Source: Ilyomonas sp965214235
GTDB taxonomy: Bacteria > Bacteroidota > Bacteroidia > Chitinophagales > Chitinophagaceae
Reading direction: 5' to 3'
DNA: 64,000 bases
NCBI GenBank assembly: GCA_965214235.1
Contig: CBDCBH010000002.1
Location: 1,302,001 to 1,366,000 of the forward strand
The notes beneath the pieces are model-generated. The model worked only from the letters and a program-made list of their open reading frames with translations. It was not told the origin of the DNA and did not search any database. Shown in pieces: positions 52,672 to 61,985 of this stretch; the first letter of the stretch is position 1, and every line of letters starts with the position of its first letter. A program made the translations under genes and the position numbers.

Positions 52672-53011
52672 TCTAAAAAAATTGTTTGTAAATAAAGCTT
52701 GAGGCAACAGGTGTAAAGATGGCTTATTAACTTTTAGCAGAATATGCGTGGACGAAAATAACAACTTACTATGTACTGAAGAACTCAAATTGACAATGCA
52801 AATATAGCTAATAAGTTTAGATAAATACTTTTTGCAAATAATAATTCTGTGTTAAGTGCTGTTTTATTTCGGTGAATAAATAAATACTTTTATGAATGAT
52901 CATAGAATTACAAAATGGATGTTTGAAGTGATTCTAATTATTATTTGCAAAAGAATTGCATTTTGTTTTCAATGTTTATATTTACTTTATTGAGGATGCC
53001 GAAACGATAGA
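52672..53011. other. Gap with the RRM leader and region before the large OMP gene
   Basis: The first half is the predicted 5' leader of the RRM gene (transcribed leftward). The second half is AT-rich, with only near matches to promoter elements before the OMP gene. No small ORF is convincing. Confidence 0.4.
52799..52806 (-). promoter_or_regulatory. Promoter -7 element of the RRM gene
   Basis: TATATTTG on the minus strand, exact consensus, about 128 bp before the ATG. Confidence 0.4.
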
Positions 53012-56000
53012 ATGCCGCGCTGCTTACACACTATACTGCTGCTTTTACTGCTTTCCATTGTGCTTTCTTCTGCTGCACAGGTTAGTAATTTGCGCAACAA
53101 AACTATCAGTGCAAAAGGTGCTTTTGTTTTTGATAGCTTAAGCGTTGTACCAAATACATTTTTTGTTCAAAACGTAGATACTTCTTTTTATTCGGTTGAT
53201 TTTATAAATGCTGTTATCCAGTGGAAAAAAAACCCCAAAAAAGATAGCGTTGCAATTATTTACCGGGTATTTCCTTCGCGTTTTAATTTGGTGGCCCGCC
53301 GGTTTTCTTTTGATAGCATCCGCAATAATTTTATTGCAGAAAAACGAAGGTCATCATCAACACAAAATGATAATGCTTTGTTTAATTTTGGCAAGCTTAC
53401 TTACAATGGAAGCTTTGGCAGAAGTTTAAGCGTTGGCAACACCCAGGATGCGGTTTTTAATTCGCAACTGAACCTGCAGATTAACGGCATCATTGGCGAC
53501 AGCATTGAAATTGCTGCAGCAATAACTGATAACAATATCCCTATACAACCTGATGGTACAACACAGCAGTTGAATGAGTTTGATAAGATTTTATTACAGT
53601 TTAAAAAAAGGGGCTGGGAAGTGGATTTAGGCGATATAGATTTGCGAAGAAATAATGCTTATTTCCTCAAATTTTATCAACGTTTGCAAGGCATTTCGTA
53701 TCAACAAAAAATCAACATAACTAAAAATACTTCTGACAATTTATTAGTAAGCGGTGCCATTGAAAAAGGAAAATTTGCACGTAATGTATTGGCGGTTCAG
53801 GAAGGCAACCAGGGACCGTATCGCCTGCAGGGAAACAACAACGAATTGTATTTTGTGGTGCTTGCAGGAACCGAAAAAGTGTTTATTGATGGCGTGCAAA
53901 TGCAGCGCGGCGAAGATGCTGATTACATTATCAATTACAACACTGCTGAGGTAACTTTTACGCCTAAACAAATGATTACAAAAGACCGGCGTGTGCAGGT
54001 TGAATTTCAATACGCCGATCGCAACTTTTTAAATTCTATGCTGTACGGCAGCAATACCATTACAGGCAAAAAGTTATCAGTGAATGTTTCGGCTTATAGC
54101 AATGTTGATGCAAAAAATTCGCCCATCAATCAAACATTAGATGTAAACCAAAAACAGTTTCTTGCCAATCTTGGCGATAGCATTCAAAATGCTTACTATC
54201 CGGTTGCCGGCACCGATAGTTTTTCGACAACAAAGATTTTATATAAAAGGATAGATACGCTTGTAAATGGAACACACGATTCTGTTTATGTGTATTCAAG
54301 CAATGCCGATAGTGCGAAGTATAATTTATCGTTTGTTGAAGCAGGCAATAACAAAGGAAATTATGTTTTATCTGCATCGGCTGCCAACGGCAAAGTATAT
54401 CAATGGGTAGCCCCGCAAAACGGCGTGCCGCAAGGCTTTTACGAAGCGGCTGCTTTTTTGGTAACGCCAAAATCGCAACAGGTGATTAGTATTAACGGCG
54501 AATATAAATTGAATGAAAAAACAACCGTTTATGCAGAGGTGGCATCAAGCAAATACGATGTAAATACATTTTCAGAACTGGAAAAAAACAATGATGTCGG
54601 CTTTGCAGCAAAGTTCAATCTTATAAAAAAAGAATCCTGGAAAACAAATAAAAACAAACCCTTGTTTTTTACCGGAACTGCAGGCTATGAATGGGTAGAT
54701 AAAAATTTTCGTCCGGTAGAAAGATTGCGTGCTGTTGAGTTTACGCGCGACTGGGGATTGCCCATTGTTACCAACTATGCAACTGAACAGTTGCCTACTG
54801 TAAACCTGCAGTTAAATGATGATAAAAACAACACCATTCAATACAATTTCAGCTCGTATTTACGCAGCGATGGTTACAAAGGTTATCGCAACATCATCAC
54901 GCAATCGCAAAATATAAAGGGCTTCCAGGTGAACGATGTGTTCAACCTTACGAACATCAACTTACCTCAGGATAAAGGTTTTTATTTGCGCCCTTCCGTT
55001 GACGTAAGCAAGACATTGTACAACATGAAAAATTATGTTGCCGGCGCTTCTTATTCGCTTGAACATAATGAAATTAAAAACATGGCTTCAGATACCGTAA
55101 CGCCCGTATCTTTTGCGTTTGAAACATGGAGCGCTTACATAAAAAGCAATCAAACCAAAGCAAACAAATGGTCGTTTACATATTTTACAAGAAGCAATCA
55201 ATTGCCGAACGGAAAATTTTTAGCGCAAACCGACAGAAGCCACAACTATAATTTCCAAACCGAGTTGTTGCGAAACCAACATCATAACTTTCGGTTAAAC
55301 GTAACGTACCGGCAATTGATGGTAAGCAATTCAAAACTCATCAATCAAACATCTGATAACAGCTTGTTGGGAAGAGCCGAATACTCTATTAACGAATGGA
55401 ATGGATTTATAAGCGGAAACGCTGTGTATGAAATCGGTTCGGGGCAAGAGCAAAAACGCGATTATTCTTACATACAAGTTCCTGCCGGTTTGGGTCAATA
55501 CACATGGATTGATTACAACAAAGATGGCATTGCGCAACTAAATGAATTTGTGCCCGCGCAGTTTTCCGACCAGGCAACTTATATCCGCATTTTCACACCC
55601 ACCAATCAGTACATCAAGGCTAATTATAACCAATTCATTTATAGTTTTTCAATCAATCCAAAAGCGGTATCGTCAAAAATCCGCAACAAATTTTTTAAAG
55701 TTTTCATCACTCGTTGGTATTGGCAGTCTTCGTTACAAATGGGGCAAAAACAAACGGCAAATGGTAACCCGTTGTACAATCCGTTTGCGCATAGCATCAG
55801 CGATAGTTCGTTGCTTTCGCTCAATTCCAGCATCAGTAACACGCTTGCTTTTAACCGAAGCAGCCCGGTTTGGGGAGCCGATGTAACACAGCTTTCCAAC
55901 TACAACAAAGCCTTGCTCACGTATGGTTTTCAAAGCCGCCGCTTGCATCAGTTCAACAGCAAAGCTCATGTGAACATTGCAAAAGTTTACACTATCGAGA

Positions 56001-56467
56001 TGGCGCAAAGCATTGGCACTAACAGCTTGCTAACGCCAGCGTTTAGCAACGAAAATTATTTCATTAATATATATTCATTGCAACCTAAATTATCTTATAC
56101 CGCAGGAACAAAATTTCGTGTGCAGGGCAGTTATGCTTTTCAGAAACAAAACAACAAACCGCAATATGGCGGCGAAATATCTGCAAGCAACGCCTTTATT
56201 TTTGAAAGCCGTTATAATGCTGTTAGCAACACCAGCCTCACTGCAAAATTCACCATCAACAACATTACTTACGCAGGCGCACAAAACACAACCACCAGCT
56301 ACATTATGCTGGGTGGTTTATTGCCAGGGAAAAATTATTTATGGAACGTTTCATTCACTAAAAGACTTATCAATAATATTGAAATAAATTTTGAATACGA
56401 AGGCAGAAAGCCTGGCGACACACATACCATTAACACCGGCAGAGCAAGTGTGCGCGCGCTTTTATAA
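53012..56467 (+). CDS. Large predicted outer-membrane beta-barrel protein of unknown function
   Basis: An 1151-residue protein with a signal peptide (to about residue 22, SAAQ). The first 380 residues contain a soluble beta-rich part with two recognisable segments, EGNQGPYRLQGNNNELYFVVLAGTEK (about 265-290, listed in two pieces: EGNQGPYRLQG and NNELYFVVLAG) and FTPKQMITKDRRVQVEFQYAD. The remaining 770 residues alternate polar and aromatic residues as amphipathic strands, as in very large outer-membrane barrels. The end is ARVRALL-like (SVRALL), not a T9SS domain. Related proteins are widespread in Bacteroidota; I do not know a function. Confidence 0.8.
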   Translation: MPRCLHTILLLLLLSIVLSSAAQVSNLRNKTISAKGAFVFDSLSVVPNTFFVQNVDTSFYSVDFINAVIQWKKNPKKDSVAIIYRVFPSRFNLVARRFSFDSIRNNFIAEKRRSSSTQNDNALFNFGKLTYNGSFGRSLSVGNTQDAVFNSQLNLQINGIIGDSIEIAAAITDNNIPIQPDGTTQQLNEFDKILLQFKKRGWEVDLGDIDLRRNNAYFLKFYQRLQGISYQQKINITKNTSDNLLVSGAIEKGKFARNVLAVQEGNQGPYRLQGNNNELYFVVLAGTEKVFIDGVQMQRGEDADYIINYNTAEVTFTPKQMITKDRRVQVEFQYADRNFLNSMLYGSNTITGKKLSVNVSAYSNVDAKNSPINQTLDVNQKQFLANLGDSIQNAYYPVAGTDSFSTTKILYKRIDTLVNGTHDSVYVYSSNADSAKYNLSFVEAGNNKGNYVLSASAANGKVYQWVAPQNGVPQGFYEAAAFLVTPKSQQVISINGEYKLNEKTTVYAEVASSKYDVNTFSELEKNNDVGFAAKFNLIKKESWKTNKNKPLFFTGTAGYEWVDKNFRPVERLRAVEFTRDWGLPIVTNYATEQLPTVNLQLNDDKNNTIQYNFSSYLRSDGYKGYRNIITQSQNIKGFQVNDVFNLTNINLPQDKGFYLRPSVDVSKTLYNMKNYVAGASYSLEHNEIKNMASDTVTPVSFAFETWSAYIKSNQTKANKWSFTYFTRSNQLPNGKFLAQTDRSHNYNFQTELLRNQHHNFRLNVTYRQLMVSNSKLINQTSDNSLLGRAEYSINEWNGFISGNAVYEIGSGQEQKRDYSYIQVPAGLGQYTWIDYNKDGIAQLNEFVPAQFSDQATYIRIFTPTNQYIKANYNQFIYSFSINPKAVSSKIRNKFFKVFITRWYWQSSLQMGQKQTANGNPLYNPFAHSISDSSLLSLNSSISNTLAFNRSSPVWGADVTQLSNYNKALLTYGFQSRRLHQFNSKAHVNIAKVYTIEMAQSIGTNSLLTPAFSNENYFINIYSLQPKLSYTAGTKFRVQGSYAFQKQNNKPQYGGEISASNAFIFESRYNAVSNTSLTAKFTINNITYAGAQNTTTSYIMLGGLLPGKNYLWNVSFTKRLINNIEINFEYEGRKPGDTHTINTGRASVRALL

Positions 56468-56744
56468 ACTTAGGACAACCATGAATGGCATGAGATACCC
56501 AATGATGAAGAAACAATAATGCGAGGCATTTACATAAAAACTGTTTTTTGTGGGCACAAGAGTTGTTGCTTACAATTTATAGTTTTTCATAACCTAAACA
56601 TAACATTAGTGTAGAAATCAATATAAGGGTAAGGATAAACATTCTACACATTCCACATCCCTCTCAAATAACAATTTTTTTGTAATAAGCAGTCGTTCAA
56701 TCAATAACATCAACGGCATACTTTTTCATTGACATAAAAACCTT

Positions 56745-57167
56745 ATGTCGAACACAAATTTTTTTTCCGAAAACGATCTGCTTAATACTTCAAAACAAAA
56801 AGATGTTGTGATTCCTGTAATAGAAGAAACGGTTTCTATTGAAAAAAAAATGGCGGAAACTGCCACTGTAAAAATAACCAAAGAAGTAACAGAAACTAAC
56901 GAGGCGATTGATGTGAACTTATTAAATGATGACTATTTAATAGAACATGTTGCTATAAATAAATATGCAGATAATGAAGCACCAACAGTTAGACAGGAAG
57001 GCGATACGATGATTGTGCCTGTACTAAAAGAAGTGCTTGTAAAACGATTGTTATTGGTGGAAGAAATAAGAATTACAAAGCGGAGCATTGAACGAAATGA
57101 ACAGCATAATGTAAGGCTGCGCAAGGAAAATGTGAAAGTGGAACGAATATCAACTGAAACCAAATAG
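56745..57167 (+). CDS. DUF2382 (YsnF/AvaK) stress protein, single-domain version
   Basis: A 140-residue protein formed almost wholly of DUF2382 repeats: VVIPVIEETVSIEKK, then KEVTETNEAI, and VPVLKEVLVKRLLLVEE, ending RLRKENVKVERI. The same core occurs in two downstream genes. No signal peptide. In Bacillus and cyanobacteria such proteins are linked to general stress and desiccation. It is the first gene of a 3 kb cassette and ends with a GTAAAAACAAA string. Confidence 0.85.
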   Translation: MSNTNFFSENDLLNTSKQKDVVIPVIEETVSIEKKMAETATVKITKEVTETNEAIDVNLLNDDYLIEHVAINKYADNEAPTVRQEGDTMIVPVLKEVLVKRLLLVEEIRITKRSIERNEQHNVRLRKENVKVERISTETK

Positions 57168-57216
57168 CAGTAAAAACAAACGGATTTAATAACCTAAAAT
57201 AAAATCAGTTACAATT

Positions 57217-58176
57217 ATGAAACAGACAGTAGTAGGCTTATTTAACAAGCCAAGCCAGGCTCAGGAAGCCGTAGATCATTTAGTGAATAATGGCTTCGAC
57301 AGAAGCGACGTAGATTTATCAATTGGCAGCAGTAGTGATGTTACTAACACTAACCAAACTACAACCGCCTACAATCAGAATTTTAACCTTGATACCAATA
57401 ATGACCAAAACGAAAGTGGTGTAACCCGTTTCTTTAAGAATTTATTCGGCAGCAGTGCTGACAGCGACAAAGAAGTAAGTCGTTATAGCAGTGTAGCGTC
57501 CCGCGGTAGTTCAGTCGTTACTGTTCATGCATCATCCTCAGATGAAGCCGAAAGAGCTGCTGATATTTTGGATGATCATGGTGCCGTTAACGTAGATGAA
57601 GATGCGAATGACAGCACTTATAACACCACTACAGGTGCTACACCAGTAGGAGTATTTAATGAAACCGCAGGTGCATCTGCCAGTACAACAGATATTGACA
57701 CAACAACGGGAACATTTGATACAGCTAATAAAACAACGTTGCTAAGTGGCAATGATGATCTCACAGGTAAAACTTCTATTCCTGTAATTGAAGAAGAATT
57801 ACAGGTAGGAAAGCGTACGGTTGAAACAGGTGGTGTACGTTTAAGAAGCCGCATTATTGAACGCCCGGTTGAAGAAAATTTACGTCTTCGCGAAGAGCGT
57901 GTTTATGTGAACAGAAACACTGTGAACCGTGCTGCCACCAGCGCCGATTTTGACACCTTTAAAGAAGGAGAAGTTGAATTGAGAGAACATGCTGAAGTGC
58001 CTGTAGTATCAAAGGAAGCAAGGATTGTGGAAGAAGTAAGTTTGGGTAAAGAAACCAACGAACGCAGTGAAACTATTCGCGATACAGTACGCAAAACAGA
58101 AGTCGATGTTGAAAATATTGAAGGCACAACTAAGAAAACATCAACGACAGATAGCAATTGGAAAAAAGGTAACTAA
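57217..58176 (+). CDS. General stress protein: YflT domain plus DUF2382
   Basis: A 319-residue two-domain protein. The N terminus (VVGLFNKPSQAQEAVDHLVNNGFDRSDV) is a YflT/general-stress-17M-like domain that continues to about residue 130 (SVVTVHASSSDEAERAADIL). A Thr/Ser-rich linker follows. The C-terminal 130 residues are DUF2382: PVIEEELQVGKRTVETGGVRL, RSRIIERPVEENLRLREE, and AEVPVVSKEARIVEEV. It is closely similar to the C terminus of the gene at 58985. A terminator follows. Confidence 0.9.
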   Translation: MKQTVVGLFNKPSQAQEAVDHLVNNGFDRSDVDLSIGSSSDVTNTNQTTTAYNQNFNLDTNNDQNESGVTRFFKNLFGSSADSDKEVSRYSSVASRGSSVVTVHASSSDEAERAADILDDHGAVNVDEDANDSTYNTTTGATPVGVFNETAGASASTTDIDTTTGTFDTANKTTLLSGNDDLTGKTSIPVIEEELQVGKRTVETGGVRLRSRIIERPVEENLRLREERVYVNRNTVNRAATSADFDTFKEGEVELREHAEVPVVSKEARIVEEVSLGKETNERSETIRDTVRKTEVDVENIEGTTKKTSTTDSNWKKGN

Positions 58177-58191
58177 GATTGGAGTAAAAAC

Positions 58192-58220
58192 AAAAGGACT
58201 ATTTAAACAATAGTCCTTTT
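58192..58220. terminator. Intrinsic terminator after the YflT-DUF2382 gene
   Basis: 12-bp perfect stem AAAAGGACTATT / AATAGTCCTTTT with a 5-base loop and T-tail, preceded by GTAAAAACAAA. Confidence 0.9.
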
Positions 58221-58279
58221 TTACATTGTTATTTTGTAAATTCTCACTATTTTATTATTCATAAACATAAATGTATCTT

Positions 58280-58933
58280 ATGGCAGATATTGACGTACAG
58301 CCAAAACGAAAAAACAGTTCCTGGCTTACCTGGCTGATTGCAGCTCTTATTCTTCTTGGCTTGTTATTTTTCCTTTTAAGGGGTTGCAATAAAACGACTA
58401 CGGTTGCAAACACTACCGACTCAACAACGACTATAAAAGATACCGGCGGTGCTGTTGCTACCACCACACCCGCAGGAAGTACAACACCCGACTGGGCTGA
58501 TGTTGATAGGAACGCTCCTACAGCTGCGTACGGTGAAATTACAGATAAAGGCATTACTGTAAGAGGCAATGATAATTATGGCATTTATAGCTTAGGTGAA
58601 AACATTTTGTTTGAAACCGATAAAAGCACCTTGCGAAAAGATGCAGAACAAAACCTAAAACAAGTAGTTGCTTCTATTAACAAACGCTTTAACGGTGGCA
58701 ACTTACGTGTTTATGGTTATACCGATTCCACAGGCACAAAAGGATACAATAAAGAACTGGCGCAACAACGTGCTGAAGCTGTGCGTACATGGTTAGCTAC
58801 CAATGGCGGTATAGATTCTACAAAAATTTCCATTAATGCTATTGGAGACGCTGCACCTGTTGCAACAAATGCTACGGCACAAGGTCGTCAACAAAACCGC
58901 AGGGTTGAAATAGTAGCCCGTAAAGCAAAATAG
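58280..58933 (+). CDS. OmpA-domain protein with one N-terminal membrane helix
   Basis: A 217-residue protein starting MADIDVQPKRK. A basic N terminus and a hydrophobic helix (WLTWLIAALILLGLLFFLL) anchor it; an LRGC follows but the Arg at -2 argues against a lipobox. A Thr-rich linker reaches the OmpA C-terminal domain (NILFETDKSTL, VYGYTDSTGTKGYNKELAQQRAEAV, GRQQNRRVEI), which binds diaminopimelate in peptidoglycan. It lies between two DUF2382 genes, so it may link the stress cassette to the cell wall. Confidence 0.92.
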   Translation: MADIDVQPKRKNSSWLTWLIAALILLGLLFFLLRGCNKTTTVANTTDSTTTIKDTGGAVATTTPAGSTTPDWADVDRNAPTAAYGEITDKGITVRGNDNYGIYSLGENILFETDKSTLRKDAEQNLKQVVASINKRFNGGNLRVYGYTDSTGTKGYNKELAQQRAEAVRTWLATNGGIDSTKISINAIGDAAPVATNATAQGRQQNRRVEIVARKAK

Positions 58934-58984
58934 ATTCTTTTATTTACTCATTAAAATCAATTTGATTTTTAAAAACAAAACAAA

Positions 58985-59875
58985 ATGGCAAACGATACAA
59001 CAACAGGCAACCGCCTGCTACAATTAAAAGGAAGCGATTATGAAGTAGCTACCGGCGAACCCGATATTCGCGGCTGGGATGTAAGAGATGAAACCAGCAA
59101 ACATATTGGTGAAGTAGAAGATTTAATTTTTGATCCACAGGCGCGCAAAGTGCGTTACATGGTAGTAAAAGTAGATAAGGAATACGACAAACAATCGAAC
59201 CGAAATGTATTGGTTCCAATTGGCTTAGCCGAACTTCACCGTACCGACGATGATGCGTTTTTACAAGGCGTTACGCCGGAAAAGATTGCTGCTTTGCCGC
59301 AATATGATGGAACAGTTACGAACGATATGGAAACTAACATTCGCAATATTTTGGCAGGTATTGGTGGCGCTGCATTGATTAGCGGAACCGGAGGCAATGC
59401 AAATGATTTTTATAATCATGAACATTTTAATGAAGACAATCTTTTTAAAAACCGAAAAGATTCCGACACAACTATTCCTATTATTGAAGAAAATTTGAAT
59501 GTAGGAAAACAAACAGTAGAAACAGGTGGCGCATACATTCGTTCAAGAATTATTGAGCAGCCGGTACAAGAAACCATTCGCTTGCAGGAAGAACATGTAC
59601 AGGTGCAAAGAACCGCTGTTGATAAGCCTGTTAGCAACACCAATTTTGGTGCGTTTAAAGAAGGTGTAATTGAATTGAAAGAATACGCCGAAGTGCCGGT
59701 AGTATCAAAAGAAGCGCGCGTGGTGGAAGAAGTAACGATTGGAAAAGATGTGACTGAACGTAATGAAACGGTGCGCGATACAGTGCGCAAAACAGAAGTG
59801 GATATAGAAGATGTAACACCAAAAAGTAATACTTCTTCAACATCATCGGTTGATGATGTACGCATAGATAATTAA
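58985..59875 (+). CDS. PRC-barrel plus DUF2382 stress protein
   Basis: A 296-residue protein. The first 110 residues form a PRC-barrel (DIRGWDVRDETSKHIGEVEDLIFDPQ, then RYMVVKVDKEYD and VLVPIGLAEL). A Gly/Asn-rich linker follows and the C-terminal half is DUF2382: PIIEENLNVGKQTVETGGAYI, SRIIEQPVQETIRLQEE and AEVPVVSKEARVVEEVTIG, nearly the same as in the gene at 57217. It was probably produced by duplication and domain shuffling. A terminator closes the cassette. Confidence 0.9.
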   Translation: MANDTTTGNRLLQLKGSDYEVATGEPDIRGWDVRDETSKHIGEVEDLIFDPQARKVRYMVVKVDKEYDKQSNRNVLVPIGLAELHRTDDDAFLQGVTPEKIAALPQYDGTVTNDMETNIRNILAGIGGAALISGTGGNANDFYNHEHFNEDNLFKNRKDSDTTIPIIEENLNVGKQTVETGGAYIRSRIIEQPVQETIRLQEEHVQVQRTAVDKPVSNTNFGAFKEGVIELKEYAEVPVVSKEARVVEEVTIGKDVTERNETVRDTVRKTEVDIEDVTPKSNTSSTSSVDDVRIDN

Positions 59876-59903
59876 GCGCATTATATTAATTTCGTGTTTA
59901 CTT

Positions 59904-59930
59904 AAAGTGGCAATTTTCAATTGCCACTTT
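59904..59930. terminator. Intrinsic terminator closing the DUF2382 cassette
   Basis: 12-bp perfect stem AAAGTGGCAATT / AATTGCCACTTT with TTC loop and T-tail (TTTATTTT). It lies between the cassette and the convergent SDR gene. Confidence 0.92.
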
Positions 59931-59951
59931 TTTATTTTGCTGAAAGATGAT

Positions 59952-60734
59952 TTATGTTATCATTCTATCTAAATGCGTATAACCACCATCAATAAAAACA
60001 ATTTGTCCGGTAGTGTGAGATGAGCAATCACTCAATAAAAAAACAACGGCATTTGCAATTTCTTCAGGTGTTGTAAAACGGCTTTCAAAAGGTATGTGAG
60101 ATGTAATGTGCTGCGCGGTTTGTTTTGCATCGGGTTGCGATTGTATCCAGTTGGCATATTGCGGTGTATCTACTTCGGCTGGCAGCACTGCATTCACACG
60201 AATTTGATATGGCAACAATTCAACCGCCCATTCCCGCGTTAGCGCATTTACGCCGCCTTTACTGGCAGCATAACCTGATGTGTTTCCCTGACCTGTTACC
60301 GATACTTTAGAACCAATATTTACAATGCTTCCTTTTGTTTTTATAAGATGCGGCAACGCATAATGGGCTATTGTAAAATAATGAAGTAAGTTAATGCGAA
60401 GCGACTGCTCAAAGCGGTGCACAGTACCGCTTTGAAGCCCAACCTTATCGTTCGTGCCGGCATTGTTTACCAAGCCATCAATGCGTTTGTATTTGCCCAT
60501 AACATCGTCAATTAATTGCTTGCAACTCTCTTCACTGGTAAGTTCAACTGTTATAGCGAATGCAGTTTGTTTTTGCTTCATAATTTCATTTACAAGTGCA
60601 TTGCTTTTTTTTTCGTTTTTATCAGCAATTACAACAATGCCGCCTTCGCTCCCAATTAATTTACAAACGGCTTCGCCAATACCACTGGCGCCGCCTGTTA
60701 CAATGTACACTTTGTTTTGTAAACTTAAGTTCAT
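59952..60734 (-). CDS. SDR family oxidoreductase (sugar-acid dehydrogenase type)
   Basis: A 260-residue short-chain dehydrogenase. The cofactor motif is TGGASGIG, NNAG is present, and the catalytic Ser and Tyr-x-x-x-Lys lie in GSKVSVTGQ and YAASKGG. The closing GQIVFIDGGYTHLDR is typical. It overlaps the mutarotase gene by 4 bp. In oxidative L-fucose or L-rhamnose catabolism an SDR acts on 2-keto-3-deoxy-L-fuconate or the sugar itself, so that role is likely. The other steps are at 30.5 kb. Confidence 0.9.
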   Translation of the reverse strand: MNLSLQNKVYIVTGGASGIGEAVCKLIGSEGGIVVIADKNEKKSNALVNEIMKQKQTAFAITVELTSEESCKQLIDDVMGKYKRIDGLVNNAGTNDKVGLQSGTVHRFEQSLRINLLHYFTIAHYALPHLIKTKGSIVNIGSKVSVTGQGNTSGYAASKGGVNALTREWAVELLPYQIRVNAVLPAEVDTPQYANWIQSQPDAKQTAQHITSHIPFESRFTTPEEIANAVVFLLSDCSSHTTGQIVFIDGGYTHLDRMIT

Positions 60735-61075
60735 ACACCCGTTTTTGGAAGTTCAAAAATAGGCTTCATCATCATCCACTTCTCTTCTTTTTTCGCCCAT
60801 GGCAAGGCTTGCTGATATTGCCACATTAAAGCTTCCCACCGCTGCACATCTTGATTGGCGTTATCCATCTGTTTCTTTTTTTCAACATCAAACACTTCAT
60901 TTACTTCCATAATCATAAACAACCGATTACCGCAGCGGTAAATATCCATGGCTTCAATACCAGCATCTTTAATACTGGCTATAATGTTATTGGGAACCTG
61001 ACGATGATGCGCTTCATATTCTTCAATCAATTGCTCATCATTTTTTAAATCGAGCGCAAAGCAATGCCTGGGCAT
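60731..61075 (-). CDS. L-rhamnose/L-fucose mutarotase-like protein
   Basis: A 114-residue dimeric alpha-beta barrel of the RhaM/FucU-like L-rhamnose mutarotase family. Residues include CFALDLKNDEQLIEEYEAHH at the start (His and Tyr sites), IRxMDIY-like region AMDIYRCGNRLF, and the WEALMWQYQQALPWAK segment. It interconverts sugar anomers before oxidation. First gene of the pair with the SDR; start overlaps none upstream, and no exact promoter was found in the 128 bp before it. Confidence 0.88.
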   Translation of the reverse strand: MPRHCFALDLKNDEQLIEEYEAHHRQVPNNIIASIKDAGIEAMDIYRCGNRLFMIMEVNEVFDVEKKKQMDNANQDVQRWEALMWQYQQALPWAKKEEKWMMMKPIFELPKTGV

Positions 61076-61203
61076 AATGGTTTGTTTTATTTATATATAT
61101 GATAGATAGAACTCCCGTTGTATTGTGTATCAGGTAGTATAACTTACTAAACTTTTTCTTACAAATCTTACTACATGATACTTACTACATTTTATAAAAT
61201 TTT

Positions 61204-61866
61204 CTATTGCTTCATCCTTTCTAAATGTAAAGCGCTAAAATTTTGCAATGATGACAATTTTAAATCGGCTGCTCCCCAACGCTCTTCTTTATATTGCTTG
61301 TAATCGGGCACTACCACACACTTCATACGCGCAGCTTTGGCAGCAATCATTCCATAAAATGAATCTTCAAAAGCAATGCAATCCGATGGCAAAGATTGCA
61401 AAGTATCGGCACAATTTAAATATACTTGCGGATGCGGTTTTGGATACGGCAGGTAATGACCCGATGCAGTGCCATTTACATATTGTTTAATGCCACTTCT
61501 TTCCATCATTAAATTAATGAGTGAGTCGGGTGAAGAAGAAGCAATGCCAATTTTAAAATTAAGTGAATGAAACAAATTAAATACATGCGTTATACCCGGC
61601 ATCATGTTGAAGTTTTCATCAATCAGTTCTAACGCGCGGTTAATGATTTTTTCTTCCGCAACCGGTTCTTCTTTTTTATCAATGCCAAAATATTCAAACC
61701 ACCAATGTACAAACTCACGCACCCGCAAACCAGTGGTGGTAATGTGCTGCGCGGGCGACAAACGAAACCCATATTGTTTAAACACATCATTGGCAGCCAT
61801 TCCCCATATCGGCTCGCTGTCAATTAACAAACCATCCATATCAAAAATCACGGTGTTTAATTTCAT
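61204..61866 (-). CDS. HAD-IA phosphatase (hexitol-phosphatase/beta-phosphoglucomutase type)
   Basis: A 220-residue HAD hydrolase starting MKLNTVIFDMDGLLIDSEP. Motif I is FDMDG, motif II IASSSP, motif III the Lys of PKPHPQVY, motif IV FEDSFYGM. The helical cap between residues 16 and 85 is of subclass I. It resembles HxpB, which dephosphorylates sugar phosphates such as 2-deoxyglucose-6-phosphate. A TATATTTG promoter element lies 24 bp upstream. It is between the fucose-type pair and the SIMPL gene and need not relate to either. Confidence 0.9.
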   Translation of the reverse strand: MKLNTVIFDMDGLLIDSEPIWGMAANDVFKQYGFRLSPAQHITTTGLRVREFVHWWFEYFGIDKKEEPVAEEKIINRALELIDENFNMMPGITHVFNLFHSLNFKIGIASSSPDSLINLMMERSGIKQYVNGTASGHYLPYPKPHPQVYLNCADTLQSLPSDCIAFEDSFYGMIAAKAARMKCVVVPDYKQYKEERWGAADLKLSSLQNFSALHLERMKQ

Positions 61867-61890
61867 GCAATAAGATAAAATAAAGAACGA

Positions 61891-61898
61891 CAAATATA
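61891..61898 (-). promoter_or_regulatory. Promoter -7 element of the HAD phosphatase gene
   Basis: TATATTTG on the minus strand, exact consensus, with an implied leader of about 20 nt. Confidence 0.5.
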
Positions 61899-61936
61899 AT
61901 ATCATAAGCAAGCGATGTTCTAAATGTTTACAAACA

Positions 61937-61968
61937 AAAAAGCCGTTGTAAATATTACAACAGCTTTT
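61937..61968 (-). terminator. Terminator of the SIMPL-domain gene
   Basis: Stem GTTGTAA / TTACAAC extended by AAAAGC / GCTTTT with one mismatch; on the minus strand it is preceded by GGAGTAAAAACAAA and ends in a T-run. Confidence 0.8.
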
Positions 61969-61985
61969 GTTTTTACTCCATTTTT

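Noticed and set aside
55331..56284. Several minus-strand open frames under the large OMP gene
   Set aside because: The plus strand holds one long frame with a signal peptide and strand pattern; the reverse frames are overlapping and unsupported.
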